This document shows positions 1 through 10,700 of a stretch of DNA of 40,119 nucleotides, piece by piece (position 1 is the first letter of the stretch; every line of letters starts with the position of its first letter). Made by a program: the position numbers and the translations under genes. The stretch lies in assembly GCA_902786965.1 (NCBI GenBank), contig CADAEJ010000027.1:1-40119 (forward strand), read 5' to 3'. Under the pieces are notes generated by a model. That model did not search any database. It worked only from the letters and a program-made list of their open reading frames with translations, and was not told where the DNA came from. This DNA is from an uncultured Ruminococcus sp. GTDB lineage: Bacteria > Bacillota > Clostridia > Oscillospirales > Ruminococcaceae.

Positions 1-540
1 CTGAATGTCATCTTCCATATCGGGATCATCGTCCTCGTCAAACTGTTCTTCAAGCTCGTACATATCCTGCCTCGATTCGATTTCACGCTGTGATGACACG
101 TCCAACGCTCTTGACTGTGCTTCAAGCAGATAGCTCGTATCCATGCCGTTTTCAAGGTATCCCTCCCATATCGTCTGCATGTAATAGCTTGACGGCGGAT
201 TGATCTGCCTTGTATCCTTCGTCATCAGATACGCCATACCAACGCACTTTTCGCCGTTCAGCTCAAACTCCACATTTTCTTTGTAGTAGCTGTTCGGGAA
301 TCCTTCGTAGTGGTCAAGCCTCGGGATATCTCTCGGATCCAGCTCCCACAGCAGGATCGGTACTTCCGCATCTTTGTTGGGAACGATATTGGCAACTCCA
401 CGAAACTCTAACTCCCAGCCTTTCAGCATCGCAGGATCGAGTGGCTTTGAGTGTGGACACCTCATTGCCATCTGCCACAGATTGATGTTGCTGCCATATG
501 CGATATACAGCAGTTTCTTTGGTTCTTCTCTATTACTCAT
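1..540 (-). CDS. Gamma-glutamylcyclotransferase-like (AIG2/GGCT fold) protein, 3' end outside the window
   Basis: The minus-strand frame is open from an ATG at 540 to the window edge, giving 180 visible codons. An AAAGGAG ribosome site lies just upstream, between this start and the stop of the amidoligase gene. The N-terminus carries the YGSN motif (about residues 15-18) that forms the substrate loop of gamma-glutamylcyclotransferase/AIG2 proteins. Residues 76-81 read LDHYEG, the family's usual region around the catalytic Glu. The visible C-terminal part is very acidic (runs of D and E). Enzymes of this fold release a gamma-glutamyl group as 5-oxoproline. Together with the adjacent amidoligase, the gene probably reverses or processes an amide or isopeptide bond. 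The substrate cannot be read from sequence. The family call is firm; the role is inferred from the pairing. Confidence 0.82.
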   Translation of the reverse strand, partial: MSNREEPKKLLYIAYGSNINLWQMAMRCPHSKPLDPAMLKGWELEFRGVANIVPNKDAEVPILLWELDPRDIPRLDHYEGFPNSYYKENVEFELNGEKCVGMAYLMTKDTRQINPPSSYYMQTIWEGYLENGMDTSYLLEAQSRALDVSSQREIESRQDMYELEEQFDEDDDPDMEDDIQ

Positions 541-551
541 ATTTCTCCTTT

Positions 552-1583
552 CTACATACTCATTTCCATTGCTTCTGTCTCATCTTCGGTTTCCTCCGGT
601 TCTTCAGACTGAGCAGGCTCAATGTGTTGAACCCGCTGTCTTTGTGCCTTTAGCCTTTCACGCTGTGCTATGGCATCTTCGGGGTGTCTCCAGGCAATAT
701 TTCCGTCAAGATGTTTGAGCAGATGCGTTCTGCAATTCTTGAACTCGTCACCGATCAAGCCTAAATTCAGCAGAAAAACACGAAAGCTGTACCGCATATT
801 GTCTGAATGCGATACAGCCGGTGAACAATATTTCTTTGTAAATGCGGCATTTGAGATAGCAAGTGCGAGAACGATCTGTGCTCTCACCTCGCCTGCGTGA
901 AGACTTGCGTTGCAGGCTCGTATCTCGAAATGCCCGTGCTGAAAGTAGCTGTGCAGGTTTAGTGCGTGGTAACGAGTCGGATTGTAGTGATTGCTCGGTG
1001 ACTGATAAGTCTCCGAATACCACATCTGCTTGATCTTTTCCATATCCTTTGGTTTGCGGTGGTTGAGCTGCTCGACAAAGCTGCGGTTTATCTTTTTGCA
1101 GTAAGTCGACCGAGCAGATGATACCTGAAGTGCGTCCCAGAGGAAATCTTCCTTGCTCGACCAGATGTTTACGAGATTGCGTATCTTTTGTGCATCAAAA
1201 TCCGAAGCATCGATATGGACATGCGTACCGCAGTCATACTGCGGACCTGTGATCGCACCCGCACTTCGGAGACCTCGTATGACCGATTGCAGAAGAGGAA
1301 TATCCTCATAGTCAAGCACGGGACTGTTCATCTCGACCTTGTACAGATCACTCGCCCTGTCGCCGTTTTTCTTGTATGGATCAATGCTTGCATCTGACAC
1401 AATGCTCCAGGCTCTGCCGTCCTCATCATAGATCTTGTACTTATCGTAATTGCCTCCGATATGCTCAACAGAACCGCCAAGCACATCTCGGATAGCCTTT
1501 GCAGCAGAGCAGCGGGTTATTCCCGTCATCTCGATCTCGATACCGAACCGCCGATTTTTGATACCTTCAAAGTTTCCAGCCAT
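552..1583 (-). CDS. Amidoligase_2 family enzyme (COOH-NH2 ligase of glutamine-synthetase-like fold)
   Basis: This is a 343-residue protein. An in-frame ATG exists at 1604, but a GGGAGGTGA ribosome site six bases before the ATG at 1583 decides the start (MAGNFEGI). Near the N-terminus is FGIEIEM, the metal-binding beta-strand motif of the Amidoligase_2 family. Later come GTHVHID and a region with HFEIRACN, both typical of this glutamine-synthetase-like ATP-dependent ligase fold. The C-terminus is low-complexity and Glu-rich. Family members are thought to form amide or isopeptide bonds on peptides or cell-surface material. They commonly sit beside GGCT-like genes in conjugative elements and phages, exactly as here (11-base gap to the next gene). 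Its leader contains a promoter, an operator and an attenuator-like hairpin. The target substrate is unknown. Confidence 0.88.
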   Translation of the reverse strand: MAGNFEGIKNRRFGIEIEMTGITRCSAAKAIRDVLGGSVEHIGGNYDKYKIYDEDGRAWSIVSDASIDPYKKNGDRASDLYKVEMNSPVLDYEDIPLLQSVIRGLRSAGAITGPQYDCGTHVHIDASDFDAQKIRNLVNIWSSKEDFLWDALQVSSARSTYCKKINRSFVEQLNHRKPKDMEKIKQMWYSETYQSPSNHYNPTRYHALNLHSYFQHGHFEIRACNASLHAGEVRAQIVLALAISNAAFTKKYCSPAVSHSDNMRYSFRVFLLNLGLIGDEFKNCRTHLLKHLDGNIAWRHPEDAIAQRERLKAQRQRVQHIEPAQSEEPEETEDETEAMEMSM

Positions 1584-1613
1584 GATTTCACCTCCCTTCA
1601 TCAAAAAATGGGC

Positions 1614-1662
1614 ACAAAAAAAGCTCGTACCTATCGGTTCTTCTGAACCAATTTGTACGAGC
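1614..1662 (-). terminator. Terminator-like hairpin in the leader of the amidoligase gene (possible attenuator)
   Basis: On the minus strand, arms GCTCGTAC (1655-1662) and GTACGAGC (1623-1630) enclose an inner GGTTC/GAACC stem (1636-1640, 1645-1649) with loop AGAA. Seven T follow directly. This is a canonical intrinsic terminator, but it lies between the promoter and the amidoligase ribosome site, so it may act as an attenuator. No alternative antiterminator was worked out. Confidence 0.72.
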
Positions 1663-1716
1663 AGTCGAAATATCTTGAGCTTTGAACAATTATTCTATTG
1701 TGTGGAATACAAAAAT

Positions 1717-1732
1717 CTGCGTAGATACGCAG
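1717..1732 (-). other. Small perfect hairpin in the amidoligase leader
   Basis: CTGCGTA and TACGCAG form a 7-bp stem with a 2-base loop. On the minus strand it is followed by ATTTTTG, so it could be a weak pause or terminator upstream of the stronger hairpin at 1614-1662. Confidence 0.4.
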
Positions 1733-1759
1733 TTAACCAAGAATACATTTATTGAAATT

Positions 1760-1798
1760 CTATACAAATTGTATAGTGACACTCAAATGTCTATGCAA
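1760..1798 (-). promoter_or_regulatory. Promoter of the amidoligase operon with a palindromic operator over the -10 box
   Basis: On the minus strand, TTGCAT (1793-1798) and TATACA (1770-1775) are separated by 17 bases. A near-perfect 17-base palindrome, CTATACAA-A-TTGTATAG (1760-1776), covers the -10 box and is a likely repressor site. The hairpins downstream lie in the resulting leader of about 180 bases. Confidence 0.6.
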
Positions 1799-1816
1799 AG
1801 AGTAATTCTTAGTTAT

Positions 1817-1836
1817 TATACTATTATAATAGTATA
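1817..1836. repeat. Perfect 20-base AT-rich palindrome
   Basis: The arm TATACTATTA and its exact reverse complement abut without a loop. It lies in gene-free DNA between the minus-strand amidoligase promoter and the first gene of the plus-strand surface operon. It may be an operator, a cruciform or a recombination scar; nothing decides between these. Confidence 0.4.
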
Positions 1837-1949
1837 TTGTTATGAATGATTCCTAATCAAAATGTCATCATTGGTTTTTGACTATAAGTCAGTTCGTTCT
1901 TTAGGTATGGAAGTGCCGAATTATCGACATAATAACGACTGACATCTTT
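1837..1949 (+). other. Gene-free junction between the mobile-type operon and the surface-protein operon
   Basis: No coding frame is supportable here. The stretch holds TTGACTATAAGTCAG (1878-1892), which recurs upstream of the Cys-rich wall protein at 18883-18897. Here the spacing-matched -10 (TTAGGT, 1901-1906) is poor. The frame of the next gene is open back to a stop at 1902-1904 but contains no ATG, GTG or TTG before 1950, and no ribosome site. This fits loss of the 5' end of that gene. Confidence 0.5.
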
Positions 1950-2882
1950 ATGGACTTTGCATCTATCGCATGGTTCGCAATGAATAAAGCGGTATCCGCC
2001 GATACTATGGCAATACAGGCAGCAGATGCCCCGTTTGAAATAAAAACTACAGGCACAAAGCAGGGTCTGTATGATGATTTTCTGGACGAGGTAACGTCCG
2101 GTGCATACGCTTCGGATAGAACAACAATCGGACATAAAGGCATAAAGTGGATGCTGACAAAAGACACGTCAGAGATGGAAAACTACTATGATGGAGACAC
2201 TGAACCGGATATGTCGAGCATAACAAGACTTGATTCGGAAAAGTACGGGCTTAAACCCGGAGATCATGGTACTCTGAAATTTACGGTTGTTTCAAAAACA
2301 TCTTCCGATATTGATGTTTCCATCGTTTTGAAAAATACCGCATATAAAGCAAAGTTTAATACTGATAATACCAAAACCGATGATTCTCTCACAGAGGTAA
2401 CAAATACATCTATAAACAATTATCTTGCTTCACATATCCTTTTCTTCTATAAGGGAAACGATAATAAAAAGCATTTGCTCGCCTCTGAAGGTTTTGACGA
2501 AAACGTGCTTGCAGATGGTGAAAAGGAAGTTACGTTATACTGGGTGTGGACTGCTACTTTGAGAGAGATACTTGAGGCTGATATCAAGGGCTTGGATGAT
2601 ACTGACGCTGCTAAAGAGGTAAGACGGTATTTCTTTGAGCACCCGGATTTCTTCCTTAAACCGATAGGAGATGAAAGCTTCAGTATGATCAGCGTACCGC
2701 ATAACGACGATGCTTCTGCTGAAGAAACTGCTATCCAAGCCAAAATAGCAGAGCTGTCGATGCTGGGAAAGGATTATAATCAGTTCAGCTCAAAGTACAA
2801 TGATGCCGATCAGGCGATCGGAGATAACGCAAATTACTTGCTTGTTGAATTAACTGCAAAACTCGCATCAAATGGTAATTAA
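1950..2882 (+). CDS. Short surface protein with WFA-type (SipW/TasA-like) N-terminus, probably 5'-truncated
   Basis: This 310-residue frame begins MDFASIAWFAMNK. The AWFAMN segment is the distal end of a signal or anchor helix typical of Firmicute TasA/camelysin-like fibre proteins, often cleaved by a SipW signal peptidase. The preceding positively charged part and most of the hydrophobic stretch are missing, and there is no ribosome site before the ATG at 1950. The gene therefore looks decapitated at its 5' end. The body has a LKPGDHGTLKFTVVS strand pattern (about residues 108-122) and a YWVW motif after a predicted beta domain, both recurrent in this family. It lies 31 bases before the likely start of the next gene and probably shared its operon. 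Its function is presumably a surface fibre or accessory subunit, by inference only. Whether it is still made is doubtful. Confidence 0.6.
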   Translation: MDFASIAWFAMNKAVSADTMAIQAADAPFEIKTTGTKQGLYDDFLDEVTSGAYASDRTTIGHKGIKWMLTKDTSEMENYYDGDTEPDMSSITRLDSEKYGLKPGDHGTLKFTVVSKTSSDIDVSIVLKNTAYKAKFNTDNTKTDDSLTEVTNTSINNYLASHILFFYKGNDNKKHLLASEGFDENVLADGEKEVTLYWVWTATLREILEADIKGLDDTDAAKEVRRYFFEHPDFFLKPIGDESFSMISVPHNDDASAEETAIQAKIAELSMLGKDYNQFSSKYNDADQAIGDNANYLLVELTAKLASNGN

Positions 2883-2913
2883 GGATAACCGTATAAAAAA
2901 GGTGGTGGCAGCT

Positions 2914-3624
2914 TTGAACATTATAAAAAGAATAACTGCGAAGTTTAAAAAGCTGCGCACCAAGGACAGAATTATGGCAATTGCCGCACTTGCACTGACG
3001 ATGGCAGTTATGATCGCTGTTCCGACAATGGCGTGGTTTGCTCATCAGAAGCAGATAGCAACAATGGCAAAGATAAACTCTCCGTCAAAACTGTCGCTTA
3101 AATCCGGTGCTCGCGAAGATATCATACAGTTCAAAATGTCGGGTATCGATACGACCAAGGGCAGCTCTAAAGATTTTGTATTCTGCGTTGAGGGTGAAGA
3201 TATATCAAACTATAATATACAGTTAGCCCATACAACGAATATAAACTTCAGCTATAAATTATATAAGGCTACCGAGTCTTCTGACAGTACCGGCGTAGAA
3301 TATCTGTCAGAAAACGGATCTGTGTACTATACCAGAAGAGATGAATTGGACGGAGGCTATGTAAATAACGAAACAAAGGGTACCAGAACCATAGGAAATG
3401 ATGAATATGAAAAACCAAGCTATGATGATACAAATATCAGGCAGGATTTTGCAGAGCCACTGTATTGGCAGTCTTCTATGATAACTGCGGAAGATGAAAC
3501 ATATGATGACGATCAGGCGGAACGTTCATTCAGAAACTATTATATTCTTGAGGTTTCATGGGGCAATGATGTCACAAATGATAAGGAAACCGACCTGATC
3601 TACCTGACTGCACAGGTTGCATAA
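2914..3624 (+). CDS. Short secreted/anchored protein with AWFA signal-anchor (TasA/SipW-type)
   Basis: The protein has 236 residues from a TTG at 2914. That start is preferred because AAAAAAGGTGGTGG precedes it at the right distance; the ATG at 2872 overlaps the previous gene and lacks a ribosome site. The N-terminus is Lys/Arg-rich (KKLRTKDR), then a hydrophobic helix ending in VPTMAWFAHQ, the layout of a SipW-type signal or single membrane anchor. The rest is a mostly beta, acidic, Tyr-rich extracellular domain with no recognised catalytic motif. It is the second of four same-strand genes ending in a giant adhesin-like protein. A structural or adaptor role at the cell surface is inferred. 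No SipW-type peptidase gene lies in the window, so processing would need one elsewhere. Confidence 0.72.
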   Translation: MNIIKRITAKFKKLRTKDRIMAIAALALTMAVMIAVPTMAWFAHQKQIATMAKINSPSKLSLKSGAREDIIQFKMSGIDTTKGSSKDFVFCVEGEDISNYNIQLAHTTNINFSYKLYKATESSDSTGVEYLSENGSVYYTRRDELDGGYVNNETKGTRTIGNDEYEKPSYDDTNIRQDFAEPLYWQSSMITAEDETYDDDQAERSFRNYYILEVSWGNDVTNDKETDLIYLTAQVA

Positions 3625-3650
3625 GAAATATTATGAAAGGAGGAACGGCA

Positions 3651-4691
3651 ATGAATAAAATAGTAAAAGGCTTTAAAAAGCATTGGATCAAAATCTGGCT
3701 TATTGTTGCAGCCGTTTCTCTGTCAATTGTATCCACTTATGCCATATATACAAGAGTTACCGTTGCAAAACGTGTAGTATCAACGCAAGCCGGAGCAGAG
3801 AGCCTCTTCAGTTCGGATTATATGAGCCAGAAAGGAATGACTACTACTGTATCAAAAAACGATAGTTCTGAAGATGCACAAGTCGAAATGCATGTTTTCA
3901 ACTATGCGTATCCTAAGGAATCGGTCTACAGAAATTCTCTGACCCAGTATGATTTAACTGCAACAATAGGAACATTGGATGCAAACGGCGCGTTTACAGA
4001 GCTTGCTGATACCGCTGGCCTGACAGGACGTACATATAGTATCACCTATAACAAGAACAGCGTCTCGTTCAGTTTTAATGCTGCAAACGGAACAAAGCAT
4101 ACATTTACCGATTGCTCCATCTTGGGTGAAAATGCCAATGAGGATCTGTTCACATTGGTCTTCGATAAATCCGAACTTGGAGAAAATGCGAACAACTATT
4201 GTATCAAGCTTGAGGCAGAACCATACGATAACGATTTGCCGAAATTGACAGGATATGTTAAAGTAAGGTATTCCAGATCTGCATCGAATGGCTGGCGAGG
4301 AGAAGTTGAAACGCTGGATGCATCAAAGGATTATGATGGATTCAATTACTATCTTGAAGGTAACGGAACGGGAATGCTCACATTCAGATGGGATAAATCA
4401 AAAGTGACCATTAATAAGCAGTTCCTAAATAATAAGGATAATCAATTCTTTAATAGGACTTCGGAAAATGTTTATGCAGCTTATACGCAGCCGCTTGATG
4501 AAGCATCATTGCCGACTGACCCCAATAACAGCAATATGGTGTCGCTGACTATAAAAGTCGATTCGTCAAAGCGGAACAGATATGAGGTGCAGTTCTATAA
4601 GGTCGATCCAACAAACATATATGATAAATCAGCTGTAGAAGGATACCTTCCAAATACAAATCCAAGCGATTGGAATCCTGATCAGACATAA
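3651..4691 (+). CDS. Membrane-anchored/secreted surface protein of the giant-adhesin operon
   Basis: The protein has 346 residues. The ATG at 3651 follows AAAGGAGG; an in-frame ATG at 3633 includes the ribosome site itself and is rejected. The N-terminus is KGFKKHWIKI, then one hydrophobic helix (about residues 13-33) ending STYAIYTRVTVAKR. This resembles the second gene's anchor but has YAIYTR where that one has AWFA. The extracellular part has alternating beta-type segments and is rich in Ser, Thr, Asn and Asp. It ends without an LPXTG sortase signal. It lies 26 bases after the preceding gene and 49 before the giant gene, so the four are almost surely one transcript. No known domain was recognised with confidence; a fibre or anchor subunit is inferred. 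Confidence 0.7.
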   Translation: MNKIVKGFKKHWIKIWLIVAAVSLSIVSTYAIYTRVTVAKRVVSTQAGAESLFSSDYMSQKGMTTTVSKNDSSEDAQVEMHVFNYAYPKESVYRNSLTQYDLTATIGTLDANGAFTELADTAGLTGRTYSITYNKNSVSFSFNAANGTKHTFTDCSILGENANEDLFTLVFDKSELGENANNYCIKLEAEPYDNDLPKLTGYVKVRYSRSASNGWRGEVETLDASKDYDGFNYYLEGNGTGMLTFRWDKSKVTINKQFLNNKDNQFFNRTSENVYAAYTQPLDEASLPTDPNNSNMVSLTIKVDSSKRNRYEVQFYKVDPTNIYDKSAVEGYLPNTNPSDWNPDQT

Positions 4692-4740
4692 TAGGTAAGG
4701 AAAGAAAGACTCAAAACAGTTTAGTAAAAGTGGTGATAAA

Positions 4741-7700
4741 ATGAAACACACAAATATAATAAAAAAATCGCTGCTAAAAAAGACCGCTGCGGTTATAACA
4801 TCGGTGATAATGCTTGCGACCAGTCTGAGCTTCCCCGAATTAAAAGACGGCTTCAAGGAAATGTTCCTTGAGACCAGCGCAGCTGTGCCATCAGGAACAA
4901 TAAATAGAAACTATCCAACAATATACACTCTGAAGAGCTTGTATCAGTTTTCGGAAGACTATCATAATGATCCGGCATCTTTCCAAAGAGCAAAGGTACC
5001 AATCAGTATTACTGAAGCAGTAGAGATATCTGCCACAAAAACATTCGATGGTGTAGAAAAAACATGGTATCCGATAGGAACTGAAGACCATCCGTTTGGC
5101 GGTAGAATTGAAATAGCAACAACAGGAACATCTCAGAATTTTACAGTAAACGAACCGTTGTTTGATCAAATAATGGATTCTGTTGAGATCATAACAACCA
5201 ATACCACTGATACACAGAGTATAGTTTTAGTCAGAAATGATGATGTACCGTCAGGAGAAGACAAGCCTTTATTTGCAAACAAAGTCGTAAAAGATAAATT
5301 GAGTGGAGCAACTTCTGCCACCTGGGATATTACTACAGAAGGAACAGGAACAAATTCAGGAGTAGTTGGTACTGTTGGTGATGGAACGGACGGTGCGACT
5401 GTTAACATTGATCTTACCTTGAAATCGTCATCGGGAATTGAGGCAGAGAACAATGCAGGAATTATCTGCGGAACGGTAAAGAAAGATTCTAAAGTTAATG
5501 TAAGTATTTCCGACAGCAGTACATCACAACTCAGTAGTATTAAATCGAAATCGGAGAATGCAGGCGGATTCGTCGGCGAAATGTGTCAAGGTTCTGAACT
5601 TAACATCACCTACGGTAATACGTACTCGATTTCAAATTCCAATAGAACCATAACCGGAAAGAAAAACGCCGGTGGACTTGTAGGAAAAAACGATCAAGGA
5701 ACTGTAACAATAAACAGGCAAAATGGAACAGTTAATGCCGAACAGACTTATGAAGCATCAGGCAGTGTAGTTGCAGATACTTCTGATGGTGCAGCCGGCG
5801 GTATATTCGGTTACTATAAAGTGCCTTCATCCAACGACAAGTTCTCTCCTAAGTATTATAAAACATCAAGTGCAGGCTGCTCGCTGAAAGGAAAAATAGC
5901 GGGTGGTCTGGTTGGCGTGCTTGAAGGGAACGGAAAAGACATATCATATTCGGGCACACCGGCGGATCCGGCAAATAATGTTGCTGAAAATATAATTGCT
6001 GTTGTTTCAACACTCTCATCATCGGCAACAACTTATGGCGGAATAATCGGAGTTTATTCAAACACTGACTTGAAAAAGACAATGACCATAGAATATGTTG
6101 ATGTTACCATGAAGAGCAACCAGGCAACAAACTATGGTGGAGCAGTAGGTAGTATACGCAGCGATAATAATGACACAGCAGTATACGTTAAGGTTGACAA
6201 CTTTACAATGAGGTCGGAAGGAAACGTTGACAGCTGTACATATTTTGGCGGCGTGATCGGCAGCGCAGGAAGTAAAGGCAGTATGCTTGACATAGGCAAC
6301 ATAAGTATTACTACTACCAAGAATTACAAGGGCGGCGGCGTGGTAGGTCAACTCAATGCCGGCGTATTGCGCCTTAGCGGAGTAACAAACCTTAGCGGTG
6401 CAAATGCCTCTTCAGGCGGACAGATTGTTGGCGAGCGTACAAATGCACTTGTTTATGCATTGGGCAGCGGAAATGATGAAGGTGCTTCTTTTGAAAATGG
6501 TTGGAAATTCATCAGGTCGACGAATGACGTTGCTGTAGATGATATAGGCACATGGGGCGAAGTTGTCCGCATAAGTAATATCGAAGAAAAAGATCCCTCT
6601 TCAGGAACAAGTACCAGTGTACTGTTATATGATAGCAGTAACCATACCGTTAAAGTAGCATCTGCAGTTACTGATATGCGCTCCAAAGAAGATTTTGTCA
6701 AAACTGCACTTAATATGCAGCTGAATGATGGAACTGTCGGTGCGCTCAGTTTTAATGGATCCAACAGAAGCAGCCTGCTATCTGACAAAACCCTTACCGT
6801 TTTTGGAACAATTGACCTTAGCGGAACTGGTATTACCGGTTTTATGCGTGATGGCTACAAAAGTAACGATAGCAGCGAAATACAGGCTTTTACCGGTACA
6901 CTTAGCAAGGGTTCCCATGGTGACGACGAAGAAGATGCTGATGCTGTTATAAAGTTAGCAGTAGGTGAACGCTACGGCGTTTATTCGGGAAGTGAAAACG
7001 GTCGAGGAGCGATCCACAGACATAAGTACAACGGGCTTTTTGCCCGCACAGGTCAAGGCGCCGCTATCAGTGATATAACCATTGATGGTACGATGAATAT
7101 CAGATCATACACTAGTGATATGACTGTCGGCGGAGCAATTGCATATCTCCAAAATGGGGCGACTCTTACAAGCGTAAGTGCTAAAGAGACAATTAATTTT
7201 TATGATTCAAATTCAAATAACACTAATGGTCAGTACGTTGGAGGACTCGTTGGCAGAACAAATTGTGCTGAGAATCAAAATGTTACTATTGGAGGAACCG
7301 ATGGAAACAAAGCACTAATTGCTCCAACTATTAATGTTACAGGTAATCTGCGCAACAACGAAAGTAATAGTGATAAGACTGTCGTTTACCAGTCCATAGG
7401 CGGTCTTATTGGGTTTATTGGTTCGGAAGCTTCTGCCAAGACAACGGTTGACAACATAACTCTGTCAGCTACAATAGATGCCTCATCGGCAGCAGCGGCG
7501 GAAAATGTGTCGACCGCAGGTCTTATTGCTGATATTAAGTGGTATTCTAGCGACACAAGGACTCTGGAATTATCTAATATAGATGTTAAAAATACATCTG
7601 TAAAAAACACTGCCGCAAACACTACAGGAGGTATATTGGGATATCGTTGGTATGGCACCGATGTTACTTTTGATAATGTTGTTATTGATAACGGTGATAA

Positions 7701-10700
7701 AAACGAGATAAATGAGATAAACTCTTCGGCTAAATATGTAGGCGGACTTGTATACAGAGCAACCGGTCATTGGCTCGTAAACGATGCGGGTATTACTATA
7801 AATTCTATCGCATTTAAAAATGGCAATGAAACTTCTAAGCCTACAGGTCTTGGAATAATTGTTCATGATGGCTATTATTCAAACAACGGCTTGTACCTGG
7901 AACTGAGAGGTGTTAACAGTTATATTCTTACAAGTGGTTTGTCTGACATCCCGGATATGACAGCTCCAGGTAAGATTTATGATGAACTCTGTGCGTGTCT
8001 GGCAGATAGTGCGGATCATATACTTACTAATAATACAGCCGGAGTTATTTCGTATCATACCAGTGACGACGTGTATACCAGCACCGAAGAGATTAAGAAT
8101 AGTTATGACAACGTCTATAATACTAAAGTTGTAAACAACAGATCAAGATACTATTATAATGCCGATTTAGATTCATATACCATCAATAGTTCAGACGATG
8201 GTTACAAATTATTATACTGGAGTCTTAATCGCTATGCTGCAGCTAATATAAAACGTTGCTTTACTAATCCGTTTAGTAATAATGTTTTAAGTGGTACTTT
8301 TGACCTTAATCATATCTCTTATTATCCTATCGACATATCAAGTGATGTCAGCATTGGTGGCTCTACGTTCGTTTTCTATAACACAGAGATAGAACAATCA
8401 GAGATCGACAGTGACACAAAGCGTTCCACAAGAGATACAGTTACTTCCGGTGGCAGCGTTTTGGGAAAATCCCAGCATTATATGATGCATATGGGATTGT
8501 TTAGAAATGTTACAGCCACTGTAAATACAACAGACAATATAACTATGTCTGGCTCTGTTGGTGTCAACAGCGTCTATTCAGGTGCGCTTATAAACGGCAC
8601 CCTTACAGGTTCGCTTAATACTGCTGCCGCAAAAAATATATTTTTGGGTGATGCAAATTATATGAAGCCTCTTGAAATAAGCGATCCGAGTAGGTATTTG
8701 CTTATAAACAAGATTGGCGACAAAGCTGTTATGAATCTTAACGGATTATGGATAAATAATACTTATACCACGAGTGGTAATACCACATATGCAAGCAGTC
8801 TCATAGGTGATGTTCAGGGAACAGGTATAAGCCTGACATTCAATAATATTAAAATAGATGCCAGAAATAAGGAAGGCGTGTCTATAACAGGTTCGTTATA
8901 TGGTACTTCCAGATCTATTTTTTCAAACGCAACTTTACTGAATAAATATGATGTTGATTCCACTTCTGTTGCAGTTTATAATTTCTCGCAGAAGGAAGAC
9001 TGGGGCTCTAATTCGGTTGTAAATAAGACGAATAGAAGTAACGGAGGAAAAGTAACATTCGGTCGCGAGCTTACAGACTCGGTAGAATATGCAAACGAAG
9101 AAAAAATGTACTATGAGAACGGAGAGAACGGTAATTATATCTCGCCTGTAACCTATCCCGGCAAGTATTCTTCTGAAACAGCACCTTTAGGAACAGAGTA
9201 TGATTTTAGTTCGGATTATTTGCCTTATGTACGATATTTTACATCAGATACTACAAAAATCTCTGATTCTCCTACAGCAACCTACACATTACGTGAAATA
9301 AGGGTAAATGTTGTTCCTTCTGATCTTACAACTGGATGTGGAACATATGATCATCCATATAGCATAACCAGCCCTAAGCAGCTTTCAGCAGTTTCTATAA
9401 TGCTGGACGGAACTACACCTATTCCGAACATAATGCTTCCTGAAACTGACAATGGCTCACATTGGTGCTGCACAGCTACTGATGCAAGCGGCAATAATAC
9501 TTACAGCTGTTTGCTGTTCACATATGATAGTAACATTTCAAAATATAAGCATGATTTTACAATTACAACCACGGATTCTGAAACTGGGGCTGAGATAACT
9601 ACTGTTACTCGAACAGCTTATTGGGAAACTGATGCTGTTCGTAAATACCTTGCCAGTGCTTATTATCAGATCGGCAGCAATATCGAACTTAGTACTACTT
9701 TCACAGGCTTGGGAGCATATGATAGTGATTATGCATTTAAGGGTGTTATTGTTGGTATTAATAATAATACTACAGTAACAAACAAGACAAATGTTCCTCT
9801 TATTAAAGTCAGCAACGGAAGTGTTGTAAAGGATCTGAAGATAATTGTAAACAATACTGGTACGTTTGGCTCGGGCGGAAGCAGGGACACGAAATTCGGA
9901 TATAGCAATAAATATTTATTCTATGGTGGCGTTATGGGCGAAATAATGGGCGGAGATAATATAATTGATAATGTCTCCGTGACATATTCAAATAATGGGT
10001 ATGTCAAAACCCAAGGAAATAGTCTTATGTGTGTTGGCGGTTACGTCGGTGTCATCGTAAATGGTGGACTTGTTTTCAGAAATATGGATTCAAATAAATT
10101 TATAAGCAAAACTAATTTTAAGGTTAATAGCCAGGGTGTATCTAACCAAGAAAACTGGGTTCTCAATGAAAATAATGAAACATCGCATAAGCATCTCTAT
10201 GTAAACCCTTATATCGGCAGAGTCATCAATGGCTATGCTATAAATGAAACTACCACTTACAGTGGCGATTCCGAGAAGTATACCCTTGATAACAGCACAA
10301 AAAATTATCAGATAGCTGATGTAAATGTAAATGTTACTGATAATGATAAACTGTATTATAATACCTTCAAGTCAACTGATGACCGTGTCAATATCCCGAC
10401 AGGGCAGTCACTGTTTATCCTTTCTTTGATCACTCAATCTGGTGCGGGTACAGCACCATCGGCAACAGACGAATATGCTCACGGCATCGCCTATGATGGT
10501 TCGAATCGGTTCGATGAAACAAGTGCTGCTAAGAATGTCGCAACACACCTTGCACAATACGACAAGGTGGGCACCGCCGTGTTTGCTGATAAAGCAGGCG
10601 ACTATGCTCTTGCAGCAAAGGATACCTATGGCAGCAAAAATGCTGTGCCATATATAATCAGCCACTATACAAAGACTGATACATATGGGAATTATCCTGC

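Noticed and set aside
1857-2167. Minus-strand frames opposite the start of the surface operon
   Set aside because: No ribosome sites, Cys/Ile-rich chance composition, and they overlap a better supported plus-strand gene.
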